A stretch of 64,000 nucleotides of DNA from contig MCFH01000067.1 in NCBI GenBank assembly GCA_002104945.1, forward strand, positions 186,001 to 250,000, written 5' to 3'. Below, one piece after another: positions 41,923-52,705 of the stretch (position 1 is its first letter; every line of letters begins with the position of its first letter). This stretch comes from Piromyces finnis (lineage: Eukaryota > Neocallimastigomycota > Neocallimastigomycetes > Neocallimastigales > Neocallimastigaceae). Both the position numbers and the translations under genes were made by a program. The notes below the pieces were generated by a model. The model saw nothing but the letters and a program-made list of their open reading frames with translations. It was not told the origin of the DNA and ran no database searches.

Positions 41923-42252
41923 ACATTATGAGCTAATGGGAGAGTTTAGTGGACACCACACTATCCTACCTGATGTTACTTCTTTTTTTTATTTCATTTA
42001 ATTTATTAGGTAGTGACCAATCCCACACAGCACAAATTGCAGAGTTCATTGAACTTTTATGCAACTTAAATAATTATTTTATATTATTTTTTATTTATAT
42101 TTTTATTTATATATATTTTATTATTTTTATTTATTATTTATTATATCAATATCAATATGTATTATCACCTAATATTATGTAATATCACTAATTAAATAAA
42201 AAAATAAAAGATGTGTATTCTCTTCCTAGTCTAAAAAAAAAAAAAAAAAAAA
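41923..42252 (+). mobile_element. 5'-truncated LINE copy (3' end with poly-A)
   Basis: From ACATTATGAGCTAATGGGAG to the end, this matches the last 300 bp of the LINE at 48678-52569 (compare 52264-52557), including CCAATCCCACACAGCACAAA and the terminal TATTCTCTTCCTAGTCT, followed by about 20 A. It is inserted in the array spacer immediately upstream of the promoter element of the dead fifth unit. The short open frame 41949-42182 inside it is not a gene. Confidence 0.88.
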
Positions 42253-42320
42253 GCTTTCTTTTTATATTTATCTTTTTTTATTTTTTTTTTTTATTTTTTT
42301 ATTTTATAAAATTTATTATT

Positions 42321-42334
42321 CGGAAAGAGATCCG
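42321..42334 (+). promoter_or_regulatory. CGG-N8-CCG palindrome of the dead fifth unit
   Basis: CGGAAAGAGATCCG is preserved in the dead copy. The hairpin and the remaining 650 bp of upstream region, with exons 1 and 2, are gone: sequence passes from ATAAAAAATATT straight into decayed exon 3. Confidence 0.5.
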
Positions 42335-42360
42335 CTTATATAAATTTTAATAAAAAATAT

Positions 42361-43130
42361 TTAAGAAAGTTTTTTACCATCATTGGAAGGGTTACTGGAT
42401 AGTTCAGATTGTAATAATAACTTGTATCGTACTGTATAGATTTAAATAAAATTTATAAAGCAACTAATTCAGACTCATTTGAATGTAAAGTATCACCATA
42501 ATATTCATATTTTCCTGGATAAAGAAAATAATGAAATAAATAAATTTAATTTAAAAAAAAAGATATAGGATTAAATCCTGTTGAAGATAGTAATTCGGAA
42601 ACATTAACCATGTATCTTTGTAAGGAAAATATTATTTTTAAACAAAGTAAGGATTATATTAAAGTTAACTTATAGTGAAGGTGATAAAAGTGGTGAATAA
42701 TTTTTTGAAATTAATTCATATTCCAATAATAAGCAGAAACAAGTTGATGGAAAAGATAGAATTGGTTTACTATCCCCTGGTCATGGTGTTTGTAAAAGGC
42801 AAAAGTGTTGAATTTACTTCCAAAAAAAAGAAAGTTATCTTTTAGATGGTACATTAGATACAGGTTCAATCTTTTTTTCTATTACTCATAGAAGAAATGG
42901 TATTGTTTTACCTTGTGATGTAAGCACAATTTATTTCAATACTATTTATTCTGGCAATTATTTACTATTCATATAAAATTAGAAATGAATATTTAATTTT
43001 ATTTAATTAATGCAATTAATCATCATTAAAAAAGCAATATTTATTTCAAAAATAAATAGATGAGGAATTTTGTGACTACCAAGAAAAGAATATAATTTCA
43101 AAAAAAAAAGTCCAATTTAGTAAAAGTAAA
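42361..43130 (+). pseudogene. Dead fifth copy of the scaffoldin-like gene (exons 3-4 only)
   Basis: Decayed exon 3 (about 42370-42955) is recognisable from TCGTACTGTATAGATTTAAA, ATGTATCTTTGTAAGGAAAA, GGTCATGGTGTTTG and GGTATTGTTTTACCTTGTGA (the VLTRD block, here changed). The exon 3 donor is TGGCAATT instead of TGGTAAGT. Decayed exon 4 begins after AAATAG at 43063 (DEEFCDYQEK) and fades at 43130. Frameshifts and stops occur throughout. The 5' exons are deleted and everything after exon 4 is missing. Confidence 0.9.
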
Positions 43131-43184
43131 TGAAATGGAAAAAAAAAAGTATCGTTTGTTCCATGACATTTGATTACTTTTATT

Positions 43185-43500
43185 TTAAAGTTGTTTTGTA
43201 AACCTCATTATTTGGACTATAATATACAACTTTGAAATCTAGTTCATTGAGTAGCCCATACAATCTGACATCTTTTAAAATACTTGGATCATTAAAATTA
43301 ATATATTACTCTTTTCAATATAATTTTTAAATCCAACTATTTATCCCTTCCTCCTATTCACTATTCACTATTCAGTATATATTTCTAGTCTCTTTCATAT
43401 CTGGAGATTTCATAAGTCTATTGATTATATTTGAATTGTATTCCTCTTTTTTTCTTCCTCTTCAACCATATTAGTTGTCTCATTTTATTTAAATATTTCT
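43185..43500 (-). pseudogene. Minus-strand exon remnants of an unrecognised gene
   Basis: After an AAATAG acceptor-like site (about 43340) the minus strand is open to a stop near 43185 and reads coding-like: NFNDPSILKDVRLYGLLNEL, then FKVVYYSPNNEVYKTTLK. Further upstream MVEEEEKKRNTIQ and, after a shift, NIINRLMKSPDMKETRNIY also look coding. No family was recognised and no start was found. It looks like a 3' gene fragment left at the broken end of the array. Confidence 0.35.
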
Positions 43501-43720
43501 GTTAATAAATTGTGATAATATATATAGAAATACGAAAGGTTTTCTCTATCTTTTAAAGTAATACTATTAATAAATAGTAAAACAGTATAATTTACACATT
43601 AACATATAAAATATTATAAATCTATATATAATTATACATACTTTAAAAAACATGTTTTTTTTTTATTTTTATAGATTGATTCTGTGGTTAATTTTAAGGT
43701 TTATTTTTTTTTCTTTTTTT

Positions 43721-43811
43721 AACTTCCAAATGCATTTCTTCCATCAATCAGAGTAAGCCCTCAATGGTGGTTTTTAGAGAAACGTTGACTTTTTCCTATA
43801 TTGCTCGGTGT
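43721..43811 (-). mobile_element. Second copy of the retroposon 3' end
   Basis: The minus strand matches 15843-15930 with scattered differences, around the core CAACGTTTCTCTAA and the GATTGATGG box. It ends at an A-rich tail, seen as a T-rich run at about 43700-43720 on the plus strand. Similarity begins abruptly near 43811, so this is a 5'-truncated copy. Confidence 0.7.
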
Positions 43812-45038
43812 TAAAATTCTTACCAAATAACAATCGGGTGAAACCATTTTATCCTATAAAAAGTAAATATCAATTACATTTTTAATTGAAAGTTAAAAGG
43901 GATTGTTGCTGTTGTTGTTGCTGGTGCTGTTGCTATTGTTTTAATCTTAAAATTAGAAAATTGTAATTATGGAAAACTCTTTTTTTTTTTTAAAAAAAAA
44001 ATATTTTACAATTTTTTCATTGAAATAGAATCCATTCAGTGAATTCACCGGCGTAAATTGCTTTTTCTATGTTAAAATTATCATTACAAATACCGAATGA
44101 ACTATTCCAAAAAAAGAAAAGTTTTATTCACTATTTCTATATATTCTTTTACCTTAGAAAGAAAGGAAGGAAATGACAATGAAAGAATAAAAAAAAACCT
44201 ACAAATACACCAATCTATCTACCTTTTTTTTAACAACAAAACAAAACAAAAAAAGGCTTCATCTTAATATTCTCATTTTAAATAGGCAAGGATCATGATG
44301 ATGATGATGATGATGAAAATGGTAAAAGGCCTATTTTTATCTTTTCATGTTGTAATACTTTTTTATTTATTTCAAAGAAAAAAAGTATCTTTTTTTTTAT
44401 TTATTTTAAAAGTAGACTTTCTTTAAGGATAATAGATTTCATTTCATTTTTATAATTGTTGTTTTTCATTGAGAAGAAGCATTATTTTGAATGTTTTTTT
44501 TTAACAATAAAATTTAGTATTATTAATAGAAACGAATAAAAAAAAAGGAAAAAAAGGTCTCTTTTTCCCTTTTATTAAGCATAAATTCAATTTCTTTTCT
44601 AGGAAAAAGAAAAAGAAAAAGTTTAAACCTTTGTTATACACACATCTTTAAAAAAAAAAAATAGGAATGTGTGCTAGTTAATTTTAAAGTAATTTTCAAA
44701 TCACAATGAAATTCCTGATGAAGGTAAAGTTAAATAAAACATTGTCGGGAAGTACAAAGGTATCGTTATAAGTGTTGCATCGATCCTTCTTACTACGGAT
44801 GATACTGAAGCATCGTTTAAAGCCATAACATGAATTAGAATGGCCGTAAATATAAAAGACATTCAGATCAACTTTTAAATAGCGTAAAAAAAGCAAAATA
44901 CTTTGAATGCGATTAAAAAAAAGTGGAAGAAACCTTAAAGTCTTGATGCTTTTCAATTTCAAACTTTTTTACTTCTAAACCATCCATCCATTCATCCATC
45001 TTTTGTGGTTAAATCCATCCCATCCATCCATCCATCAA

Positions 45039-45093
<55 letters not shown>

Positions 45094-45170
45094 GTAAATA
45101 AATAAGTAAATAAGTAAATAAATAAATAAGTAAATAAATAAATAAATAAGTAAATAAATAAATAAATAAG

Positions 45171-45201
<31 letters not shown>

Positions 45202-45904
45202 ATGATTTTTATTATATAAAATTTATTAATAAAATTTTTAATTAAAATTTTATTGTTTTATATCATTTTAAATATATTAAAATTTATTGTAATATATTGA
45301 ATTTATATATTAATAATATAATTAACCAATAAAATAAATTTAAATTGTATTATTCATTATTGATGGTTACACAATATAAATTAAAATAAAGGATGAAAAA
45401 TCAATTTTATTTTATAATAAAAATCAAATTATATATTATATCAATATATTATAAATTAATTATAATATATGAATTTAATTTATTTAATTTGTATACAAAA
45501 TCAATATTTTTATTAAAAATAGAAAAGTGGACTTTTTTTTTTTTTTTATTTTTTCATAACCTAAAGCAGCAGCAGTATTGACAAAGCTGAAAAGGTTGTA
45601 TTTTCCTAAAAAAAAAAAAAAAAAAAGAAAAAGTGTAAATAACAAAATAACAAAATATGAAATTTCATTTATATTAACAACAGCAACAGCAACAACAACA
45701 ACAACAACAAATTTAAAAAAAATTCTTTTTTTTTTTTACAAATTTACAATAAACAATTTTCGATAAAAAATCAAAATTTATAGGAAAAAAAAAAAGTGAA
45801 TAAATAGGATAAACCACCACCACCACCACCACCTCAAAAAAAAAATTAAACCAAAGAATATAAAATAAATTGAAAAAAAGTTTTATTTTTACTTTTACCT
45901 AAAA
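43812..45904. other. Spacer with several simple repeats
   Basis: Contains TTG/CTG triplets (43911-43945), GAT triplets (44296-44320), CATC repeats (44985-45036) and the tetranucleotide array 45037-45203. Sequence at 44680-44960 is less AT-rich but no frame in it is convincing. The last 100 bp (CACCACCACC and A/T runs) is the likely 5' leader of the channel-like gene at 45905. Confidence 0.5.
45037..45203. repeat. (AAAT)n / (AAGT)n tetranucleotide array
   Basis: About 41 units of AAAT with interspersed AAGT variants, directly after CATC repeats at 44985-45036. Confidence 0.95.
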
Positions 45905-46549
45905 ATGGAACCAAGCCAAGATCAATCCTTCCATATTCAACTTGGAGGAGAAGGATACTATACCAATGACAAAGAATATCAAAAAGAATTGACGACGTAT
46001 CAACGTTTACAATTAAATTTTGGTCATAAATTTTTTAAACCAAAATATATCACAAGTATTGTTATTATGACTATTGTCGATTTTTTTATTATTATCGTTG
46101 ATTTGGTGATGCGACTTTACACCACAGCATCATCCGAAACTTTAATAAAAGTTGAAAAGGTGATATCCTATATTTTAATAGCTTTACGTTCCATCTATCT
46201 AGTCTTATTAATTATAAAATTAATTTTAAGTTATAAAAAACTTTTCAGAAATGTATTGTATATTTTTGATGCTATTGTTGTTACAGCATCGTTTGTTTTG
46301 GTGATACTATTTAACGGTTTAAATAGAATTGCATTTTCGCTAGTTATCGTTTTAAGACTTTCATTAACCATTCAAATGATTAGAAATAGTAATAAAAGAA
46401 CAAAGGAAAAACAAGAAGATGAACTTAACGAATATTCTTTACGTATGGATGAGGAATTACAAAAAGAAAAAATAGCAAGAAAACATATTGAAAATCAAAT
46501 TGACGATCATAAAAAGAAAATTCAATTATTGACTGGCGATTATTTGTAA
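45905..46549 (+). CDS. Voltage-sensor-domain protein resembling Hv1 proton channels
   Basis: A single-exon gene of 214 residues whose ATG follows an A-rich leader. Four hydrophobic segments (about 48-71, 84-109, 115-136 and 141-160) are followed by a charged coiled coil (164-210), which is the Hv1 layout: a stand-alone voltage sensor that dimerises by its C-terminal coil and conducts protons across the membrane. S3 (VLYIFDAIVVTASFVLVI) is close to the family, and S1 keeps an Asp (D59) at the position of the selectivity Asp. The S4 is unusual: in LVIVLRLSLTIQMIRNSN only the first of the three regularly spaced Hv1 arginines aligns with Arg (R151), and Leu and Gln occupy the other two places. 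The acidic partner in S2 also seems to be Leu (L101). It may be a non-gating relative or another VSD protein. Confidence 0.65.
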   Translation: MEPSQDQSFHIQLGGEGYYTNDKEYQKELTTYQRLQLNFGHKFFKPKYITSIVIMTIVDFFIIIVDLVMRLYTTASSETLIKVEKVISYILIALRSIYLVLLIIKLILSYKKLFRNVLYIFDAIVVTASFVLVILFNGLNRIAFSLVIVLRLSLTIQMIRNSNKRTKEKQEDELNEYSLRMDEELQKEKIARKHIENQIDDHKKKIQLLTGDYL

Positions 46550-46880
46550 TAAATTAGTACCAATGAATTTATGCTTTTCAGCATTGGATTAACGAAAAGA
46601 AAACTATATTTTTTTTTCAATCATACCCTTTTTTTTTTCTTTATTTTTTTTCTTTCAAGAAATAATAGTAAAAACCTATCGTCGAATAAAAATAACAACA
46701 ACAATACCGTCAGTAATATAACAGCAATAATAATTTTATTAATATATATAGATACAATATGAAATTTTTTATTTAAAAAAAAAAATAGAATTATATTAAA
46801 CTTTTTCATTTATAGAAATAAATAAATAAATAAATAAAAAACCAAAGTATTATAGTTACTTTTTTTTTTAAAAAAAAAAA
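46550..46880. other. 3' flank of the channel-like gene
   Basis: AT-rich with homopolymers and AAAT repeats (46816-46842). No gene. Confidence 0.5.
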
Positions 46881-46989
46881 AAAACATTCATAGACGTAGT
46901 AATGTCATTACACAAAGATAGAAAATATTAAAAAAAGGTCATTTTAAACGAAATTTAAATTGTAATTTTTTTTTAAAAAAAAAATTAAC

Positions 46990-48667
46990 GGGAAAATGGC
47001 TTTTTTTTTTTTTCTTTTGGTAGTAGTTAGTTTCATTTTACATCAATGGGTAAAAAAAACCAAAAAAAAAAAAAAAGTGTTAAACTTTGTTGAAAATAGT
47101 AAATATTACTACCATTACCAACCATTACTATTTATTAATAAAGAATTAAATAAATTTACATTTACAATTAATTTGCTTTTGAGAAGGATGAAGAGTTTTG
47201 ATGATGATGGAAGTAGTAAAAAAAAAAAAAAGAAAGAGTAAATTGTTAATTAATTTTGTTTCCTACTAAGAAACAGGAAAATGACTAAATATTTATTCTA
47301 GCAATAAAATATTTAGTTTTTCATTTTAGCGATAAAAAACTAAATATTTGTTACTTGAATAAAAACTTTAGTTATCTTCTTTTTTTTTAAAAAAAAAAAA
47401 AAGAGGTATTTTTTTTTTAACAATACTATTATTAATATTAATTAATTCCGTTCTCTATTAAAGATCGAGGAATATCAATAATATAAGACCTAGTATAATT
47501 AGCATTTGTTAACACCATTAAAAGGAGAAAACTTTGTTTGATAGAATTCTTTCATCTAGTAAAATAGATTGTAGTTGTAGTTGTTAGTTGAAGTAGTTGT
47601 GATAGTTATTGTGATTGTAATAGTAGTTGTGGTTGTAGTAGTGGTTGTGTTATGTGGTATGTGGTTGTAGTAGTTGTGGTTGTAGTAGTGGTTGTGTTAT
47701 GTGGTATGTGGTTGTAGTAGTTGTGGTTGTAGTAGTGGTTGTGTTATGTGGTATGTGGTTGTAGTAGTTGTGGTTGTAGTAGTTGTGGTTGTAGTAGTGG
47801 TTGTGTTATGTGGTATGTGGTTGTAGTAGTTGTGGTTGTAGTAGTTGTGGTTGTAGTAGTGGTTGTGTTATGTGGTATGTGGTTGTAGTAGTTGTGGTTG
47901 TAGTAGTGGTTGTGTTATGTGGTATGTGGTTGTAGTAGTTGTGGTTGTAGTAGTGGTTGTGTTATGTGGTATGTGGTTGTAGTAGTTGTGGTTGTAGTAG
48001 TGGTTGTGTTATGTGGTATGTGGTTGTAGTAGTTGTGGTTGTAGTAGTGGTTGTGTTATGTGGTATGTGGTTGTAGTAGTTGTGGTTGTAGTAGTGGTTG
48101 TGTTATGTGGTATGTGGTTGTAGTAGTTGTGGTTGTAGTAGTGGTTGTGTTATGTGGTATGTGGTTGTAGTAGTTGTGGTTGTAGTAGTGGTTGTGTTAT
48201 GTGGTATGTGGTTGTAGTAGTTGTGGTTGTAGTAGTGGTTGTGTTATGTGGTATGTGGTTGTAGTAGTTGTGGTTGTAGTAGTGGTTGTGTTATGTGGTA
48301 TGTGGTTGTAGTAGTTGTGGTTGTAGTAGTGGTTGTGTTATGTGGTATGTGGTTGTAGTAGTTGTGGTTGTAGTAGTTGTGGTTGTAGTAGTGGTTGTGT
48401 TATGTGGTATGTGGTTGTAGTAGTTGTGGTTGTAGTAGTGGTTGTGTTATGTGGTATGTGGTTGTAGTAGTTGTGGTTGTAGTAGTGGTTGTGTTATGTG
48501 GTATGTGGTTGTAGTAGTTGTGGTTGTAGTAGTGGTTGTGTTATGTGGTATGTGGTTGTAGTAGTTGTGGTTGTAGTAGTGGTTGTGTTATGTGGTATGT
48601 GGTTGTAGTAGTTGTGGTTGTAGTAGTGGTTGTGTTATGTGGTATGTGGTTGATGTCTGATTGTATC
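46990..48667 (-). pseudogene. 3' part of a duplicated, damaged paralogue of the gene at 61679-63388
   Basis: The region 46990-47590 parallels 60670-61770: CAATGGGTAAAAA near 47045 and 60700, AAACAGGAAAATG near 47270 and 61458, CTAAATATTTGTTACTTGAA near 47338 and 61550, and CCTAGTATAATTAGCATTTG near 47490 and 61668. The last of these contains the stop codon of the intact gene. After it the Gln/Leu-coding repeat has been replaced by a 47-bp minisatellite, and GTATCAATTATCAT (48663-48676) corresponds to GTATGAATTATCAT at 62003. The paralogue continues beyond the LINE at 52570. Confidence 0.8.
47590..48650. repeat. Minisatellite, 47-bp unit, 21 units
   Basis: The marker TTATGTGGTATGTGG occurs 21 times between 47650 and 48635. 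Spacing is 47 bp, except for three 62-bp intervals (ending near 47806, 47868 and 48400) that hold an extra 15-bp TTGTAGTAGTTGTGG-type piece. The plus strand is almost free of C. Since 47 is not a multiple of three, each unit changes reading frame, so the expansion cannot encode a regular protein repeat, unlike the ancestral 3-bp-based repeat at 61760-62000. Confidence 0.95.
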
Positions 48668-48677
48668 AATTATCATT

Positions 48678-51600
48678 CCCCCTTGGAAACGTGTCTTTAT
48701 TTATTTAATAAATAAGTTTCTCAAGGTGTTCATGGTACTGAGAGAGTAGGAAAAAAATCCAAGTATTGCACATTGGATGCTTGGTTAGTCTTTAAAGGAA
48801 AAATATAAGGACTAAGCTATGGTACTGAGCGACCCTCTTTCAAGGTCGTTGTGTGTAATAACAAAAGAGGGTTGTCTTTTCTGAAACATTGGTAAGAAAA
48901 GACAATAATTTTCGACTTGAGTTGGTAATCTGAGTGACAGTTGATATACCATTCTTTCCTTATATCTTAAACTAATCTTAAATATTAGTTAATTTTACCA
49001 TTTAAATAATATAATATTAATTTTCATATATTTTGATTCTGTAGTATTAAATATTGTTTTAAGAATATATTTTATTTTATTTTTTTCATTTCATAGTTTA
49101 TTTGATCAATTGCGAATTAAATTTGTACTTATTCTTTTTGTTTTCTTATTCCTTCATTTTTATAGTTTAATTAGCTTGATAGATTAGTTTGCAATTCCTT
49201 TCATTGAGTTTTGTTGAGGGGTGCGGTTATCATTACTTTTAATCATATTTAATCTTTTTTTATTTTTCTCTATTTTTATTTTTTATTTTTTCGAGGGGCG
49301 CACCTTTATTTTTATTTATGATTATATATGATTTCTAGTAATGTCTTTATTTTTTGAAACTCTAGGTTTTCCAAGGAATCTCCTTCTACTATCATTCTTT
49401 TGTATACTTTTTTCTATCTCTTTTCTATATATCCTTTATTTCTTTATTTCTTTATATTATATATATATATCTATATGTTTGTATAATTATTTTAGGTATA
49501 CTATGGACTCCTCATAGTAATTATTAAACTCCTTTTTTTTCTCTTAACATTTTGTCAATAAAGCTTAAATCCTGGCTTGCAAAAATATAAAGCCTCTCTC
49601 GGATTATGCTGACATGGAAAATTACCTTAACCATTTTTTCATTTACCAAAACTTATGTAATACTATCAAAAAGGTTAAGAGTAAATTCAGATTCAATCTT
49701 TATAAAGCAAATATTGTCTCTATTGGTAAACACTTTATTGACAAAAGTTTTAAACAAGGTTGGAAAGGCCTTAAAAAAATTGCCAAACCAAGTTATTCAT
49801 CCTCTCATTTTCCTATCATTAAGGACAAGAATGGTAAGGATTTATTTTCTCTGACAGAAAAACTAAAACGGTGGGTTGAACATTATGAAAATATTTCATA
49901 TGATGTTACAAATCATAGTTTAAATCGTGGCTATTGGGAAAGAGTCTTCTGTTTCAATCATATTAACCAGATAGCATGGGATATTAATAGCCCCATTTCT
50001 ATTGGAGAAATTGGAAATACTGTTCTGTCAATGAAGAATAATAAGGCTCCAGGTCCCGATGGTGTCCCAATTGAATTCTTCAAAGCTTTCTTTTTTAATT
50101 AAGAACTAGAAAAAGAACATAAGTCTGCGGGAAACTGTCTTAAATTAATTTTCAATAAAATTTGAAATGGTTCCTTTCCTTTGAAATGGAACTCTGCTTC
50201 CATTGTTTCTATTCCAAAGAAAGGTGATCCTTCAGACTCTAATAATTATCATGCTCTCTAATGAATTTCCCATCAACCGTGGTATTTCTCTCATCAATGT
50301 AGGTCTTAAAATCCTTTCAAAAATCGTAACTGATAGAATCTCCAAATATGCTTTTTCTCATAATTTTATCAGACCTGAGCAATTTGGTTTTCGTAATAAA
50401 GAAGAATGCATTAGCTTATTTATTTCCATTAGAGAAATCTGTTCAAAGAAGAAAGTTTAAAGGAAAAGTCATTTATGTTGCTTACCTTGACCTCAAAAAA
50501 GCATACGACTCAGTTCCTATTTTTAATATTCTTACAAAGTTATATAAATTAGGTATACGTGGTAAATGCTTTGATTTTCTCAATAATCTCTATTCTCTAC
50601 CTCAAAAGTTCGTGCACGTTTCTTGGATATGTTCTCTAATGAATTTCCTATCAACCGTGGTGTAAGACAAGGATGTCCTCTTTCCCCTATTCTATTTAAT
50701 CTCTTCATCAACGATGTTTTAAATAAATGTGAAAAGCTTGGTGTTAGCTTAGGAAATAAACATTGCTGTGGTGGCCTTTTCGCTGATGACATTGTTCTGA
50801 TTGCTCCGAACAAGAAGAATCTTCAAAAGATGCTTAATCTAGTACTCGATTGGGCTATTATAAATGAAATGTCTTTTGAAATAATTAAGTATGCAACTAT
50901 TGTTGTTAAAGTCTATCAACTTTAATAGATCCCCTAGTAATATCAACCCAACATTTTACATCGGTATGTACTCGATTCCAAAGGTTTCTTACTATACTTA
51001 TCTTGGAATCCCATTCGACGAAGATCTTTCTCTGACTCCTATTCTGTCTAATATGTACAAAAAAGTTCAAAAATCTTTATTCTCTTTTAAGAGCTTTCTC
51101 ACTAATAACTGTTGTTCCTATTGATTTAAAAAATATAGTCATTCATTCCTATATTTTAAGTAAAGTCTCTTATTATGCTCCATTCTTGGTTCCAACAAAA
51201 ATAGAACTCGCAGTGAGTCCAATCTCTTATCAATACTGCTGTTTTATGGAGTGTCAATAGCTTTCACAATAAAAGACTGAATAACAAAGATTTTGTTTTT
51301 GAACAAAATTCATTTATTAGCCTGTATGCTCTTACAAGGAATTTGAGGATTCCAACACTTTCAGGTATTTGTGCTGCTGCGCAACAAGTGAAATGTTTTG
51401 TTAAATGGAGAAATCAGACTGTATTATTAAAGATCTCGTCCAATCTATTCCTTCCATGGCTCATTTCCTTTTGGGCCAAAGAATCTTGTTCACTTACATA
51501 AGAAACTTTTGAAAATTAATATTAAAAGTACTAAAGACGTTAGAGAACATTATTGTATTAATAATAGCAGCCTAAATAATGGAAGTAAAGCCCTCAGATA

Positions 51601-52569
51601 TACTAACAACAAATTCCTAAATTCAAATCGACTTTATGTATATCGGTCTCAACAAACTTCACTTAAATTTAGGAATTAACTGAATTATTTGTATTTGATG
51701 TGGTTATGAAAACACTACCAGAATTGCTATTGCCAGTAATAGAGTTACACCTTACTGCCCTCGTGTCTGTCCATGTTACGGATAGGATGAATAATCTTTT
51801 TATCATTGGATTTTAGAATGTCTTGCATTCTCTGAATACAAAACTTCTTCACTTGGCTTTCTTGACAATCTTTTTACCCTTTTTCAAAATAAATACAATA
51901 ATTTATTCATCACTTACTTACTCCCTGAAATGGAAGTAAGAAAAACAATTTATACCTACATTTTTAGGTTCCTTCTTGGTGAAACTTTAGTTTAGGTTGA
52001 GTTACAAATCGATAAGGTGGAACAAAGACATTTGAATGAACAGCTGTACAGTTCATCGGGGTCTCATGTTCCATAGGTAGAGAGTCTCGCGACTTTTCTT
52101 ACTATAACAATCCCTATCATTAGTAGGTCAATGAAGCTACCTTTTGATAGGTTTAGTAAGACACCTAACGTCATCAAGAGCGCCGACGTCGTATCGATAT
52201 GGCAAAGGAACATTTCTAATGTTCCATACGCAGGGTTCAATGTTTATATTTCTTCGATTGAAAACATTATGAGCTCATGGAAGAGTTTAGTGGACACCAT
52301 ACTATCATACCTGATATTACTTTTCTTTTTTTATTTCACTTGGTGTGTTAGTTAGGGACCAATCCCACACAGTACAAATTGCAGAGTTCATTGAACTTTT
52401 ACGCAACTTTAATAATTATTTTATTTTATTATATTTATATTTATATTTATATATATTTTTTATTATTTTTATTTATCATTTATTATATCAATATGTATTA
52501 TCACCTAATGTAATATTTCAAATAAATACAATAAGAAGTGTATTCTCTTCCTAGTCTAAAATAAAAATT
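48678..52569 (+). mobile_element. Non-LTR retrotransposon (LINE), about 3.9 kb, inactive
   Basis: The element begins after AATTATCATT (48668-48677) and ends with CTCTTCCTAGTCTAAAATAA; AATTGTTATA (52570-52579) on the right looks like a diverged target-site duplication. It has a non-coding 5' region to about 49600, then reverse transcriptase from 49614: NNKAPGPDGVPIEFFKAF (50038-50092), SIVSIPKKGDPSDSNNY, KVIYVAYLDLKKAYDSVP, RQGCPLSPILFNLFINDV, the catalytic FADDIVL (about 50779-50799), and the YTYLGIPFDED block. A Cys/His cluster near 51700-51830 (CGYENT...CPRVCPCYG...HWILECLAF) fits the C-terminal zinc knuckle of LINEs. No endonuclease domain was recognised. At least five frameshifts or stops make it dead. 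Confidence 0.9.
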
Positions 52570-52705
52570 AATTGTTATATTATTATTTAATAATTTTTTT
52601 GTTGTAATACTAAAGCTAATTCTTGAGTTCTATCTAAATCTATGTCTTGTCGGTAATTGTAAATATAATTATTTTCATCATTACTTGTTGGATAACTTGA
52701 TTGTA
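52570..52705 (-). pseudogene. Paralogue fragment on the far side of the LINE
   Basis: TATTATTATTTAATAATT, GTAATACTAAAGCTAATTCT, TCTATGTCTTGTCGGTAATT and ATCATTACTTGTTGG correspond in order to 62014-62112 of the intact minus-strand gene (Asn-Gln-Leu region, the GQGIDSNSQLDL segment). Similarity fades after 52705. Together with 46990-48667 this shows the LINE entered the gene copy. Confidence 0.8.

Larger units (their letters stand above)
21410..43130 (+). repeat. Tandem gene array, period about 5.1 kb (4 intact units plus 1 dead unit)
   Basis: Start codons fall at 22473, 27550, 32620 and 37778, i.e. 5077, 5070 and 5158 bp apart. Each unit repeats about 1 kb of 5' flank, nine exons, eight short introns, a similar 3' flank and spacer. 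A fifth unit retains the promoter (42290-42360) but only decayed exons 3 and 4 (42361-43130). The repeats are visible directly in the sequence, in introns as well as in coding parts, so duplication is fairly recent. Confidence 0.97.

Noticed and set aside
44696-44962. 88-codon minus-strand frame
   Set aside because: The region is less AT-rich than its surroundings, but no motif, leader or neighbouring exon supports a gene, and the plus strand looks equally plausible.
46996-47241. 81-codon plus-strand frame starting MAFFFFLLVVVSF
   Set aside because: It starts in a T run and ends in a poly-Lys run. The duplicated copy at 60670-60830 does not keep the frame, so there is no sign of selection on it.
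47590-48650. CRISPR-like array or telomeric repeat
   Set aside because: The units are directly adjacent, without unique spacers, and the unit is not of telomeric type; it is a minisatellite derived from the neighbouring coding repeat.
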